64,000 bases of DNA, from contig CAVRED010000009.1 in NCBI GenBank assembly GCA_963719975.1, forward strand, positions 372,001-436,000. The letters are read 5' to 3'. Within the stretch, counting starts at the first letter, position 1; each line of letters begins with the position of its first letter. The translations under genes and the position numbers were made by a program. The notes beneath the pieces are model-generated. The model worked only from the letters and a program-made list of their open reading frames with translations. It did no database searches and was not told the DNA's origin. This stretch comes from Poindextera sp963719975 (GTDB lineage: Bacteria; Pseudomonadota; Alphaproteobacteria; Caulobacterales; Caulobacteraceae). This document shows, piece by piece, positions 44,244 to 52,581 of this stretch.

Positions 44244-44970
44244 CGGCGACCGCCAGTGCCGGCAGCGGCTGGGCCCGGGCCTCGTCAAGATAGCGCGCCG
44301 CGGTTGGGCGCAGCCCGCCATCCAGGCTGACCAGCAGCGGGTTGCCGGTCGGAATCTCGATCCCGGTGATGACGTCATCGGCCACGGAGAACAGGTGCTT
44401 GACGATGGCGCGCAGCGAGTTGCCGTGGGCGGCGACGAGCACCCGCTCGCCCGCCGCCAGCTGAGGCGCGATCACCCCGTTCCAGTACGGTAGCACCCGC
44501 TGGAGCGTGGTCTTCAGGCTCTCGGTGGCCGGGATCGGCTCGCCGGCGTAGCGCCGATCGGCGCTGAAGTCGTGGCGGCCGCCCGGCTTCAGGGGCGGCG
44601 GTGGGACGTCATACGAACGGCGCCAGGTCTGCACCTGGGCGTCGCCGACCTCGGCGGCGACCTCGGCGTGGGTGCGGCCGGTCAGCCCGCCGTAATGGCG
44701 CTCGTTCAGCCGCCAGGACTTCTCCAAGGGAATCCACAGCTGATCGGCCCGGGCGAGGGCGAGATCGGCGGTGCGGATGGCGCGGGTCAGCACCGATGCG
44801 AAGCAGCGATCGAGGGCGATGTCCGCGGCCTTGATCAACTCGCCCGCGCGCACCGCTTCGGCCTCGCCGGCAGCCGTCAGGTCGATGTCGACCCAGCCGG
44901 TGAACCGCTTCTCGAGGTTCCAGAGGCTTTGGCCGTGACGAAGCAGGACGAGGGTAGGCATCGGATCCAT
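44233..44970 (-). CDS. gpmA: 2,3-bisphosphoglycerate-dependent phosphoglycerate mutase
   Basis: 245 residues (242 if MPTLVLL at 44961 is used). The phosphohistidine motif LRHGQSLWN, NERHYGGLTG with its catalytic Glu, and AAHGNSLRA with the second His are all present. FTGWVDIDL is the family signature. Interconverts 3- and 2-phosphoglycerate in glycolysis and gluconeogenesis. Confidence 0.94.
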   Translation of the reverse strand: MDPMPTLVLLRHGQSLWNLEKRFTGWVDIDLTAAGEAEAVRAGELIKAADIALDRCFASVLTRAIRTADLALARADQLWIPLEKSWRLNERHYGGLTGRTHAEVAAEVGDAQVQTWRRSYDVPPPPLKPGGRHDFSADRRYAGEPIPATESLKTTLQRVLPYWNGVIAPQLAAGERVLVAAHGNSLRAIVKHLFSVADDVITGIEIPTGNPLLVSLDGGLRPTAARYLDEARAQPLPALAVAGGS

Positions 44971-45033
44971 TCCTACGAAGCGCCCCGGCTAGGGCCCGGA
45001 CCGTCGGGCGTCAAGCCGCGGGGGCCAGCCTCG

Positions 45034-45597
45034 TCAGGCCAGAAAGGCTAGAAACGTGTCGGCCACGGGACGGACGTCCGCCGCAGGCTGAATCGCCTTC
45101 CTCAGCTCGCAGCCCGTGATCACAGCCAGCGCGAACTCCGCCAAAGTGTTCGCCTCGACGCCGCGCGCCGCGGCCAGATCGGCCAGGATCTCGGCGAGCA
45201 GCCGGACCCACTCGCTCCTTACCCTCAAGTAGGCCTCGCGCATCCGCCGATTGCCGATCGCCTCCGACCAGCTGCGCACGTCGAGTTGGAACGTGCTCGC
45301 CGGCCCCGGCCGCTCGAACTCACGGAACAGGATCGCGATCCGCTCGCGGGCGCTTGCGGCCGGGCCCGCCTGCGCCAGCAGCCCCAACATCGATTCACGC
45401 CCGCTCTCCAACATCGCCTCGATGATGGAGTCCTTGGTCCTGAAGTGGCCGTAGACCGCACCCGCGCTCAGGCCAGCCTCCCTGCAGATGTCGAGGATCG
45501 TCGTTTCGTGGAAGCCCTTGCGGGCGAAGCACACGGCGGCGGCGCTGAGAATCTGGCGACGCCGCTCTTGCCGCCGCGCTGATGATATCTTTGGCAT
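45034..45597 (-). CDS. TetR-family transcriptional regulator
   Basis: 187 residues. The N-terminal helix-turn-helix is at about 13-58 (RRQILSAAAVCFARKGFHET, AGLSAGAVYGHFRTKDSII). The C-terminal ligand domain is unremarkable. It is divergent from a CPBP membrane protease gene; two related inverted repeats lie between them, one touching this gene's start. Autorepression and repression of the protease gene are inferred. Inducer unknown. Confidence 0.88.
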   Translation of the reverse strand: MPKISSARRQERRRQILSAAAVCFARKGFHETTILDICREAGLSAGAVYGHFRTKDSIIEAMLESGRESMLGLLAQAGPAASARERIAILFREFERPGPASTFQLDVRSWSEAIGNRRMREAYLRVRSEWVRLLAEILADLAAARGVEANTLAEFALAVITGCELRKAIQPAADVRPVADTFLAFLA

Positions 45598-45598
45598 A

Positions 45599-45618
45599 AA
45601 AAACGGGTGCCCGTTTTT
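45599..45618. promoter_or_regulatory. Probable TetR operator, site 1
   Basis: AAAAACGGG, TG, CCCGTTTTT: two perfect 9-bp arms around a 2-bp centre, one base before the TetR start codon. Its core ACGG-N4-CCGT followed by T-tract is repeated at site 2. Confidence 0.75.
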
Positions 45619-45695
45619 GTCATAGATGTCAACCCCTTGTCTTAACTCAGATATGGAACACTCAAGTTGAGTCTATTCCATGCCTTGACTTCTAC

Positions 45696-45718
45696 AAAAA
45701 GGACGGTTATCCGTTTTT
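45696..45718. promoter_or_regulatory. Probable TetR operator, site 2
   Basis: The core ACGGTTATCCGT with flanking A and T runs lies 34 bases before the CPBP gene start. It shares ACGG-N4-CCGTTTTT with site 1. The two sites are about 95 bases apart, one at each divergent gene. Confidence 0.7.
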
Positions 45719-45751
45719 TATGCTACAAACCGCCAAGGCTCAGGAGTTGCC

Positions 45752-46648
45752 ATGACCACCCTCTCATCGCCGAACGAACGGCGCGCCCAGTCCGACCATC
45801 CGCCACGGCTCGGGGCAGCCGTGGCATCGTTGCTCAAGACCCGGCCAATCACGGCCTTCCTCGCGCTGACATTTGCGATCGCCTGGTCGATCTGGCTGCC
45901 GGTCGCTTTGCTGGCCCCCCGCTATTTCCTGCTCGCTGTCCTTCCGGGGGCCTGGGCGCCGACGATCGCCGCCACGCTGCTCACGGCCGTTTCCGGAGGG
46001 AAGCCAGCGCTGAAGGCCTATCTGGCGCGGATCCTGAAATGGCGGGTCGGCGTCCAGTGGTATCTGGTCGTGCTGTTTGGCACAGCCATCGTCGCCTACG
46101 CCGCGCTCGGCATCTTCCTGCTCATGGGCGGGCAGGTCCCCGAGCTTGGACTGCCGATCGGGCTACGCCGCAACCTGTGGCTCATCCTGCCCATCGTCTT
46201 TGTCATCAACATCTTCGTCGGCGGCCCGCTTGGAGAAGACATCGGCTGGCGCGGTTATCTGCTGCCGCAGCTGTACCGCTCGACGAACGTGCTGAGCGCC
46301 AGCCTGATCGTCGGCGTGGTCTGGGTGATCTGGCACGCGCCCTTCTTCCTCTTCCCCGAAGGGCGCTCGGTGGTTGGCAATGTGCCGTTCGTCTGGTTCG
46401 CACTGCTGACCACAGCTTGGTCGGTGCTCTTCGCGTGGGTCTATGTGAACACCCAGAGCGTGCTGATGCCGGTCCTCTTCCACGCGGCGATCAACACCAC
46501 GCTCGGAACGCTCGGCGTGCTCGGCCAGACGCACGGGGGGTACACGCCCCTTTACATCGACACCGCGCTCACCTGGGCGGCGGTGGCGGTCGTCGTCCTC
46601 ATCTTCGGCCCGGGCCTGCGGCGGAAAGGCGCGATCGCGACGGCCTAG
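45752..46648 (+). CDS. CPBP-family intramembrane metalloprotease
   Basis: 298 residues with about eight membrane helices. The CAAX-protease/bacteriocin-processing motifs are GEDIGWRGYLLPQL (usual EExxxR form; here G-E-D), IWHAPFFLF and the late LFHAAINTT. The first motif has Glu-Asp instead of Glu-Glu, a common variant. Role unknown; related proteins cleave prenylated proteins or confer self-immunity. Under the divergent TetR gene, so likely inducible. Confidence 0.87.
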   Translation: MTTLSSPNERRAQSDHPPRLGAAVASLLKTRPITAFLALTFAIAWSIWLPVALLAPRYFLLAVLPGAWAPTIAATLLTAVSGGKPALKAYLARILKWRVGVQWYLVVLFGTAIVAYAALGIFLLMGGQVPELGLPIGLRRNLWLILPIVFVINIFVGGPLGEDIGWRGYLLPQLYRSTNVLSASLIVGVVWVIWHAPFFLFPEGRSVVGNVPFVWFALLTTAWSVLFAWVYVNTQSVLMPVLFHAAINTTLGTLGVLGQTHGGYTPLYIDTALTWAAVAVVVLIFGPGLRRKGAIATA

Positions 46649-46703
46649 GCGGCCACGCGCGCCTGGGTGCGCGGCGTCGTGGCCGCTGCTATACCCGCCG
46701 CCG

Positions 46704-46898
46704 ATGTCCGATCGGGTCTTCTTCTCCCTCGTCGCGCTCCTGGCCGTGTGCCTGATCGCGCTGGCGACGGTCGCGCCGCAGGGCCTAGGCGCGCGCTCGC
46801 CGGGCCCGTTCGGCCGACCGTTGGCGCAGCCCGCGCCCGACCCCGCCGCGCTGGCGCACGCCGCCACGGCGCTCGCAGGCCTCAGGTCGCGCAAGTGA
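46704..46898 (+). CDS. Small single-helix membrane protein
   Basis: 64 residues. MSDRVFFSLVALLAVCLIAL ATVAP forms one membrane helix or uncleaved signal, followed by a Pro/Ala-rich periplasmic tail. Its stop TGA overlaps the GTG start of kdsD (GTGA), so the two are coupled. Function unknown; the position suggests an accessory role in LPS-precursor synthesis or simply a translation leader. Confidence 0.65.
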   Translation: MSDRVFFSLVALLAVCLIALATVAPQGLGARSPGPFGRPLAQPAPDPAALAHAATALAGLRSRK

Positions 46899-47845
46899 GC
46901 GGCTTCGACGCGGTCGCCGTCGCCCGGCGGGTGCTCGGCGTCGAGGCCGAAGCGCTGGCGAAGCTCGCCGGGAGCCTCGGGTCCGCCTTCGTCGAGGCGG
47001 TGGACGTCCTCGCCGCGGCCAAGGGGCGGGTGACCCTGACCGGCATCGGCAAGTCCGGCCACGTCGGTCGCAAGATCGCCTCCACCCTCGCGTCCACCGG
47101 CCAGCCGGCGCAGTTCGTCCACGCCACCGAGGCCGCCCACGGCGACCTCGGCATGATCGGCCCGGGCGATGTGGTGATCGCCCTCTCCAAGTCAGGCGAG
47201 CAACGCGAGTTCGCGCCGATCATCGCCTACGCCAAGCGCTTCGCCATTCCGCTGATCGCAGTGACCGCCGCGGCCGACAGCACTCTTGGCCACGCCGCCG
47301 ACGTCGTGCTCTGCCTGCCCGCCGTCCCGGAGGCGGCGGAAGCGCTGGACCCGCCAACCACGTCGACCACGCTGATGATGGCGCTCGGCGACGCGCTCGC
47401 CGTCGTCCTCCTCGAGCGGCGCGGCTTCACCGCGAGCCATTTCAGCGTGCTGCATCCGGGCGGCAAGCTGGGCGCGGGCCTGCGCCTGGTCGCCGAACTC
47501 ATGCACGGGCCAGACGAGCTGCCGTTGGTCGCGCCCGAAACCCCGATGGCGGACGCGATCCGGGTGATGAGCGACAAGCGCTTCGGCTGCGTCGGCGTCG
47601 CCAACGCCGATGGCCGGCTCGTGGGCATCATCACCGACGGGGACCTTCGCCGTCACATCGACGGCCTGCTCGATCACACGGCCGCCGAGATCATGACCAC
47701 GACGCCGCGCACCGCCACGCGCGAGATGCTGGCGGCCGAGGCGCTGCAACTGATCGCCGGGGTCACCGTTCTCTTCGTTGTCGATGATGAACGGCCGGTC
47801 GGCATCCTCAGCATGCACGACCTGCTCCGCGCCGGGGTGATGTGA
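46895..47845 (+). CDS. kdsD: Arabinose-5-phosphate isomerase (KpsF/GutQ type)
   Basis: 316 residues from a GTG start. The SIS domain (about 35-170) has LTGIGKSGHVGRKIASTLAS, HATEAAHGDLGMI and ALSKSGEQREF. Two CBS domains follow at about 205-316 (FGCVGVANADGRLVGIITDGDLRRH, VDDERPVGILSMHDLLRAG). It converts ribulose-5-P to arabinose-5-P, the first step to KDO. Coupled to the small membrane gene before it and overlapping the phosphohexomutase after it (TGATG). Confidence 0.93.
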   Translation: MSGFDAVAVARRVLGVEAEALAKLAGSLGSAFVEAVDVLAAAKGRVTLTGIGKSGHVGRKIASTLASTGQPAQFVHATEAAHGDLGMIGPGDVVIALSKSGEQREFAPIIAYAKRFAIPLIAVTAAADSTLGHAADVVLCLPAVPEAAEALDPPTTSTTLMMALGDALAVVLLERRGFTASHFSVLHPGGKLGAGLRLVAELMHGPDELPLVAPETPMADAIRVMSDKRFGCVGVANADGRLVGIITDGDLRRHIDGLLDHTAAEIMTTTPRTATREMLAAEALQLIAGVTVLFVVDDERPVGILSMHDLLRAGVM

Positions 47846-49347
47846 TGCTGCCCGTTCCAAGCCCTGACGTCGCCGAAAACACCCTCGCCTACGAGACGAC
47901 GCCGCTGGTCAAGCCGACCGGGTTCCGCGAGTACGACGCGCGCTGGCTGCTGGGCTCGGAGATAAACCTCCTCGGCGTCCAGGCGCTGGGCCTCGGGCTC
48001 GGGACCTATATCCACGAGCTCGGCCAGTCGCGAATCGTGGTCGGCCACGACTACCGCTCCTATTCGCTCTCGGTGAAGCAGGCCTTGACGTTGGGGCTGA
48101 TCACCGCCGGCTGCGACGTTCACGACATCGGCCTGGCCACGACTCCCGCCGCCTACTTCGCGCAGGTCAACCTGGACATCGCCTGCGTGGGTTTCGTGAC
48201 CGCCAGTCACAACGAAAACGGCTGGACCGGCGTCAAGATGGGCGCCGCGCCGCCGCTCACCTTCGGACCTGACGAAATCGGCCGACTGAAGGCGATCGTG
48301 CTGGGGGGCGAGGGCCGCGAGCGGCCCGGCGGCCGGCTGACCCGCGTCGAGGGGCTGGCCGAGCGCTACATCGCCGACGCGGCCGGTCGCGTGAGGCTGA
48401 CGCGGCCGCTGAAGGTGGTCTGCGCCTGCGGCAACGGCACATCGAGCGCGTTCGCGCCCGAGGCGCTGCGGCGCATGGGCGTCAGCGACATCATCGAGAT
48501 GGACTGCGATCTCGACTGGACCTTCCCCCACTACAACCCGAACCCCGAAGACCAGGTGATGCTGAAGGCCATGGCGAGCCGCGTCGCCGAGACCGGCGCA
48601 GACCTCGCGCTCGGCTTCGACGGCGATGGCGACCGTTGCGGCGTGGTGGACGACACCGGCGAGGAGATCTTCGCCGACAAGATCGGCCTGATGCTGGCGC
48701 GGGACCTGGCGCCGACGCACAAGGGCGCGACCTTTGTCGTCGACGTGAAGTCGACCGGCCTGTTCGCGACCGATCCGGTGCTGGCGGCGAACGGCTGCAC
48801 GACCGTCTACTGGAAGACCGGCCACAGCTACATCAAGCGCAAGACCGCCGAGCTGCACGCCCTGGCCGGCTTCGAGAAGAGCGGCCACTTCTTCTTCAGC
48901 GCGCCGCTCGGGCGCGGCTACGACGACAGCCTGGTCGCCGCCGGCGCCATCCTTTCGATGCTGGACCGCAACCCCGGCCAGTCGCTCAGCGCCATGAAGC
49001 GCGCTCTGCCGGTGGCCTTCACCTCGCTCACCATGTCGCCCCATTGCGCCGACGAGGTGAAGTACGCCGTCGTCGACCGCATCGTGGCCGAGTACCAGGC
49101 CCTGGCCGCGGCCGGGGGCAAGATCCTTGGGCGGGCGATCAAGGAGCTGATCACCGTCAATGGCGTGCGCGTGGCGCTGGAGGACGGCTCGTGGATCCTC
49201 GTCCGCGCCTCGTCCAACAAGCCGGAGCTCGTGGTCGTGGTCGAGAGCATGCGGTCGGAAGACGATATGCGCGCGCTGTTCCGCCAGGAGGTGAAGCCCA
49301 GGCTGGCCAAGCACGCCGAGATCGGGGCATACAACCAGGAAATCTAG
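47845..49347 (+). CDS. Phosphomannomutase/phosphoglucomutase
   Basis: 500 residues (a GTG one codon earlier is possible). Alpha-D-phosphohexomutase motifs are TASHNENGWTGVKMG (phosphoserine loop), GFDGDGDRCG (Mg site), GFEKSGHFFFSAP (sugar loop, here lysine-serine-glycine-histidine) and RASSNKPELVV (phosphate loop). It interconverts hexose-6-P and hexose-1-P, feeding GalU (Glc-1-P) or GDP-mannose synthesis. The TGATG overlap with kdsD shows an operon with ugd next, 23 bases on. Confidence 0.9.
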   Translation: MLPVPSPDVAENTLAYETTPLVKPTGFREYDARWLLGSEINLLGVQALGLGLGTYIHELGQSRIVVGHDYRSYSLSVKQALTLGLITAGCDVHDIGLATTPAAYFAQVNLDIACVGFVTASHNENGWTGVKMGAAPPLTFGPDEIGRLKAIVLGGEGRERPGGRLTRVEGLAERYIADAAGRVRLTRPLKVVCACGNGTSSAFAPEALRRMGVSDIIEMDCDLDWTFPHYNPNPEDQVMLKAMASRVAETGADLALGFDGDGDRCGVVDDTGEEIFADKIGLMLARDLAPTHKGATFVVDVKSTGLFATDPVLAANGCTTVYWKTGHSYIKRKTAELHALAGFEKSGHFFFSAPLGRGYDDSLVAAGAILSMLDRNPGQSLSAMKRALPVAFTSLTMSPHCADEVKYAVVDRIVAEYQALAAAGGKILGRAIKELITVNGVRVALEDGSWILVRASSNKPELVVVVESMRSEDDMRALFRQEVKPRLAKHAEIGAYNQEI

Positions 49348-49370
49348 GCGACCGGAGGAGCTGAGAGCCT

Positions 49371-50678
49371 ATGCGCGTCGCCATGATCGGCGCCGGCTAC
49401 GTGGGCCTGGTTTCCGGCGCCTGCTTCGCCGACTTCGGCCACACCGTCACCTGCATCGACAAGGACTCCGAGCGCATCGAGCGCATCACGGCCGGGGTCA
49501 TGCCGCTCTACGAGCCGGGCCTGACGGACCTGGTGGCGCAAAACGTGCGCGAGGGGCGCCTCAGGTTCGCGACCGAGATGGGAGCCGCCGTCGCCGAGGC
49601 GGACGCCGTGCTGATCGCGGTCGGCACACCGTCACGGCGCGGCGACGGCCACGCCGACCTCAGCTACGTCCACGCCGCGGCGGAAGAGATCGCCGCCCAC
49701 CTCGATGGCTTCACCGTCGTGGTGACCAAGTCCACGGTGCCAGTGGGGACCGGCGACCAGATCGAGGCGCTGATCAAGCGGCTGCGTCCGGACGCCGATG
49801 TCGCCGTGGTCTCGAACCCGGAGTTCCTGCGCGAAGGCGCCGCGATCAACGACTTCAAGCGGCCCGACCGCGTGGTCGTCGGCCTCTCCGACGAGCGGGC
49901 GCGTGCGGTGATGGCCGAGCTCTACCGGCCGCTGTTCCTGAACGAGACGCCGATGCTGTTCACCGACCGGCGCAATTCGGAGCTGATCAAGTACGCGGCG
50001 AACGCCTATCTGGCGATGAAGGTCACCTTCATCAACGAGATCGCCGACCTCTGCGAGGCCGTCGACGCCGACGTGCAACAGGTCGCCCGGGGGATCGGGC
50101 TCGACAACCGCATCGGATCGAAGTTCCTGCACGCCGGGCCGGGGTTTGGCGGCTCGTGCTTCCCGAAAGACACGCTGGCGCTGGTGCGCACCGCCGCCGA
50201 CGCCAAGAGCCCGCTGACGCTGATCGAGGCCGCGGTCGCGGCGAACGACCGGCGCAAGGCGGCGATGGCCGGGAAGGTGATCGCCGCGCTGGGAGAGGAC
50301 CTGTCGGGCAAGACGATCGGCGTCCTCGGCCTGACCTTCAAGCCGAACACCGACGACATGCGCGAGGCGCCCAGCCTGGAGATCATCCCGGCGCTGCTGG
50401 CCCGCGGCGCGGCGGTGCAGGCCTTCGACCCGGAGGGCCAGGAAGCGCGCCAGCTGCTGCGGGGGGTCGCGTTCAAGGCCGGGGCCTACGAGGCGGCGGA
50501 GGGGGCGGACTGCCTGCTCATCCTCACCGAGTGGGACCAGTTCCGGGCGCTGGACCTGGATCGGGTCAAGGCGGCGATGCGCGAGCCGGTGGTCGTCGAC
50601 CTGCGCAACATCTACCGCCCCGCCGAGATGCAGGCGCGCGGTTTTCGCTACATCAGCGTCGGCCGACGCGAAAGCTGA
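49371..50678 (+). CDS. ugd: UDP-glucose 6-dehydrogenase
   Basis: 435 residues. GAGYVG (7-12) is the NAD loop. The catalytic Cys263 lies in GPGFGGSCFPKD. KSTVPVGT, NPEFLREG and NAYLAMKVTFINE are conserved, and GLTFKPNTDD marks the C-terminal UDP-binding domain. It oxidises UDP-glucose to UDP-glucuronate, substrate of the epimerase at 57.2 kb. GGAGGAG precedes the ATG. Confidence 0.96.
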   Translation: MRVAMIGAGYVGLVSGACFADFGHTVTCIDKDSERIERITAGVMPLYEPGLTDLVAQNVREGRLRFATEMGAAVAEADAVLIAVGTPSRRGDGHADLSYVHAAAEEIAAHLDGFTVVVTKSTVPVGTGDQIEALIKRLRPDADVAVVSNPEFLREGAAINDFKRPDRVVVGLSDERARAVMAELYRPLFLNETPMLFTDRRNSELIKYAANAYLAMKVTFINEIADLCEAVDADVQQVARGIGLDNRIGSKFLHAGPGFGGSCFPKDTLALVRTAADAKSPLTLIEAAVAANDRRKAAMAGKVIAALGEDLSGKTIGVLGLTFKPNTDDMREAPSLEIIPALLARGAAVQAFDPEGQEARQLLRGVAFKAGAYEAAEGADCLLILTEWDQFRALDLDRVKAAMREPVVVDLRNIYRPAEMQARGFRYISVGRRES

Positions 50679-50691
50679 CCGCCGCGCCGCG

Positions 50692-50955
50692 CTATCCGCC
50701 GCTCAGGGCCCCGAAGATCATCAGCTCGGCCCCATCGTCGAGCGCCGTGGTTACATCGCGGGCGGCGTCCCTTCCGATGTAGACCCGCATGTGCCGGCGG
50801 ATGCGCGCCTGCTCGTCGACGACGCGGAACTTCAGACCTGGGAACCGGCGGTCGAGGTCGTCGAGCACCGCCTCGACGGTGTCACCCGCAGCCTCGAGCC
50901 GGCTCTCGCCGCCGGTGTAGGCGTGCAGCTGCGAGGGGATGAACACCCTGATCAT
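50692..50955 (-). CDS. MoaD/ThiS-like beta-grasp protein
   Basis: 87 residues, MIRVFIPSQLHAYTGGESRL to the C terminus FGALSGG. The terminal Gly-Gly and the short beta-grasp pattern are those of sulfur-carrier proteins MoaD and ThiS. ATG overlaps the stop of the BNR-repeat gene (ATGA), so the two are translated together. No moa, thi or E1-like gene is nearby, which argues against molybdopterin or thiamine synthesis. The partner suggests another use of the ubiquitin-like fold. Confidence 0.82.
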   Translation of the reverse strand: MIRVFIPSQLHAYTGGESRLEAAGDTVEAVLDDLDRRFPGLKFRVVDEQARIRRHMRVYIGRDAARDVTTALDDGAELMIFGALSGG

Positions 50956-52070
50956 GCGCGAGGCGCGGCGACGACCGAGTAGATCTCGGGCAGGTGGGCG
51001 CCGATCGAGCGCCAGCGCTCGCCCTCGTCGGTGCTGATCCACACCTCGCCGCCTGTGGTGCCGAGATAGAGCCCGACCGGGTCGAGCCTGTCGGCGCAGA
51101 ACGCCTGCCGCTTGACCGTGAACCAGCCCTGTTCGGCAGGGAAGCCTTGGTCCTGCCGTCGCCAGCTCTGGCCGGCGTCGGCGGTGCGATAGACGGCGGG
51201 CCGCCCGCCGGGGCTCACCCTCGGCCAGACGTCGGTGCCGTCCATCGGGAACACCCAGGCGACATCCGCGTCGCGGGGGTGCGGCACGATGGTGAAACCG
51301 ATATCGCCGATGTCCTTCGGCATCGCCTGCCCGATCCGGATCCAGCCGTCGTCGGGCCGGTCGACCCGATAGATGCCGCAGTGGTTCTGCTGGTAGATCC
51401 GGTCGGGCTTGGCCGGGGCGAGCGCGATGTAATGGGCGTCCTGCCCGTACTCCGGATAGGGGTCGGGGAAGAAGCTCGCCTCGACGTTCTTGTTCAGGGG
51501 CGCCCATGAGGCGGCGCGGTCGGTGCTCTCGAACACCCCTCCGGTCGAGGTCGCGACGTACATGTGCGAGGCGTCGCGGGGGTCGATCACCACCTGGTTG
51601 AGCAGCGGACCGTCCGGCGTTCCGGAATCCGCCGGCACCCACTTGTCGTACATCGAATGCTCGTTGAAGCCGGCGACGCTGGTCCAGCTGGCGCCATTGT
51701 CCTCGCTCACAAACAGGCCCGGCGGCGAGGTTCCCGCCCACCAGACGCCTGGCTCGCTCGCATGGCCCGGCTCGAGCCAGAAGGTGTGCTCGACGGCGCG
51801 CCCGGTCTGGGCGTCCGCCGCGGCCGGGAAGGCCGGCGGCCGGCTGGCCTCGGTCCAGGTTCGCCCGGCGTCCAGCGAGCGGAAGACGGTCGGCCCGAGA
51901 TGGCCGGTCTTGGCGGCGATCAGCTGAATGGCCGGATCGCGTGGATCCTGCACGAAGTGGTTGACGATCTGGCCGAGAAACAGCGGCCCCTCGACGCTCC
52001 AGGCGCCGCGCGCGCCATCGTCCCGGTAAACCCAGGCGCCCTTTCGCGTACCGATAAGAAGCTTGGTCAT
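50952..52070 (-). CDS. BNR-repeat beta-propeller protein (exo-sialidase/Ycf48-like)
   Basis: The 372-residue protein has repeated Asp-box motifs S-x-D-x-G-x-x-W (SLDAGRTWTEA, SEDNGASWTSV, STDRAASWAPL, TADAGQSWRRQ, STDEGERWRSI), one per propeller blade. There is no signal peptide, so it is probably cytoplasmic, unlike true sialidases. The sialidase catalytic residues (RIP motif, Tyr/Glu pair) are not obvious. Start MTKLLIGTRKG at 52070. Coupled to the MoaD-like gene; similar pairs are, to my memory, found in distant bacteria annotated as glycosyl hydrolase plus MoaD/ThiS. Confidence 0.78.
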   Translation of the reverse strand: MTKLLIGTRKGAWVYRDDGARGAWSVEGPLFLGQIVNHFVQDPRDPAIQLIAAKTGHLGPTVFRSLDAGRTWTEASRPPAFPAAADAQTGRAVEHTFWLEPGHASEPGVWWAGTSPPGLFVSEDNGASWTSVAGFNEHSMYDKWVPADSGTPDGPLLNQVVIDPRDASHMYVATSTGGVFESTDRAASWAPLNKNVEASFFPDPYPEYGQDAHYIALAPAKPDRIYQQNHCGIYRVDRPDDGWIRIGQAMPKDIGDIGFTIVPHPRDADVAWVFPMDGTDVWPRVSPGGRPAVYRTADAGQSWRRQDQGFPAEQGWFTVKRQAFCADRLDPVGLYLGTTGGEVWISTDEGERWRSIGAHLPEIYSVVAAPRA

Positions 52071-52080
52071 GAGGCGGGCC

Positions 52081-52581
52081 TCATCGCTGCAGGTTGGTGA
52101 GATCAACTCCGTACAGGGCCGCGTTGCGTTGCATGTACGCAGGCCGCGGCTCGATCGGCTGAGCGATCAAGCCCGCCTCGAGGATGTCAAGGAAGGTGTG
52201 CCAGCCCATGGCGTTCTGCCCCTCGAAACGCTCGAGCACCGGCAGGTGGGTCAGCACCAGCCGCGCGCCATCGCCGGCGGGCTCGATTTCGAGCGTCAGG
52301 TAGGACTCCGGGAAGGACGACTCGGTTTCGCCGGGCGAGAAGACGTTCCAGGTGTGGGCCAGCTTGCGCCCGGGCCGCCATTGGGTGACGACGCCCTGGA
52401 TGTGGCCGCCCATGAGCCGCACCTGTCCGCCGACGCGCGGCTCGATCGCCGAGTCGTCGCCGTACCATCCGGCGAGCTTGCTGCAATCGGTCAGGTGCTC
52501 CCACACCCGTTCTGCCGAGCCGCTCAGATGGCGCTCGAAGCGAACCGCCGGCAGGCGCAACATCTGGCCCAGGTCGCTCAT
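52081..52581 (-). CDS. SRPBCC/AHSA1-type ligand-binding protein
   Basis: 166 residues with the START-like fold: FERHLSGSAERVWEHLTDC, WYGDDSAIEPRVGGQVRLMG, AHTWNVFSP, LTHLPVLERFEGQNAMGWHT. Overlaps the ArsR gene by ATGA. ArsR plus SRPBCC operons are a common arrangement in Alphaproteobacteria. The ligand is unknown; it probably binds a hydrophobic small molecule. Confidence 0.88.
   Translation of the reverse strand: MSDLGQMLRLPAVRFERHLSGSAERVWEHLTDCSKLAGWYGDDSAIEPRVGGQVRLMGGHIQGVVTQWRPGRKLAHTWNVFSPGETESSFPESYLTLEIEPAGDGARLVLTHLPVLERFEGQNAMGWHTFLDILEAGLIAQPIEPRPAYMQRNAALYGVDLTNLQR

Noticed and set aside
50952..52070. True secreted sialidase
   Set aside because: There is no signal peptide and no clear catalytic Arg triad or Tyr/Glu; Asp-box repeats alone only show a propeller.
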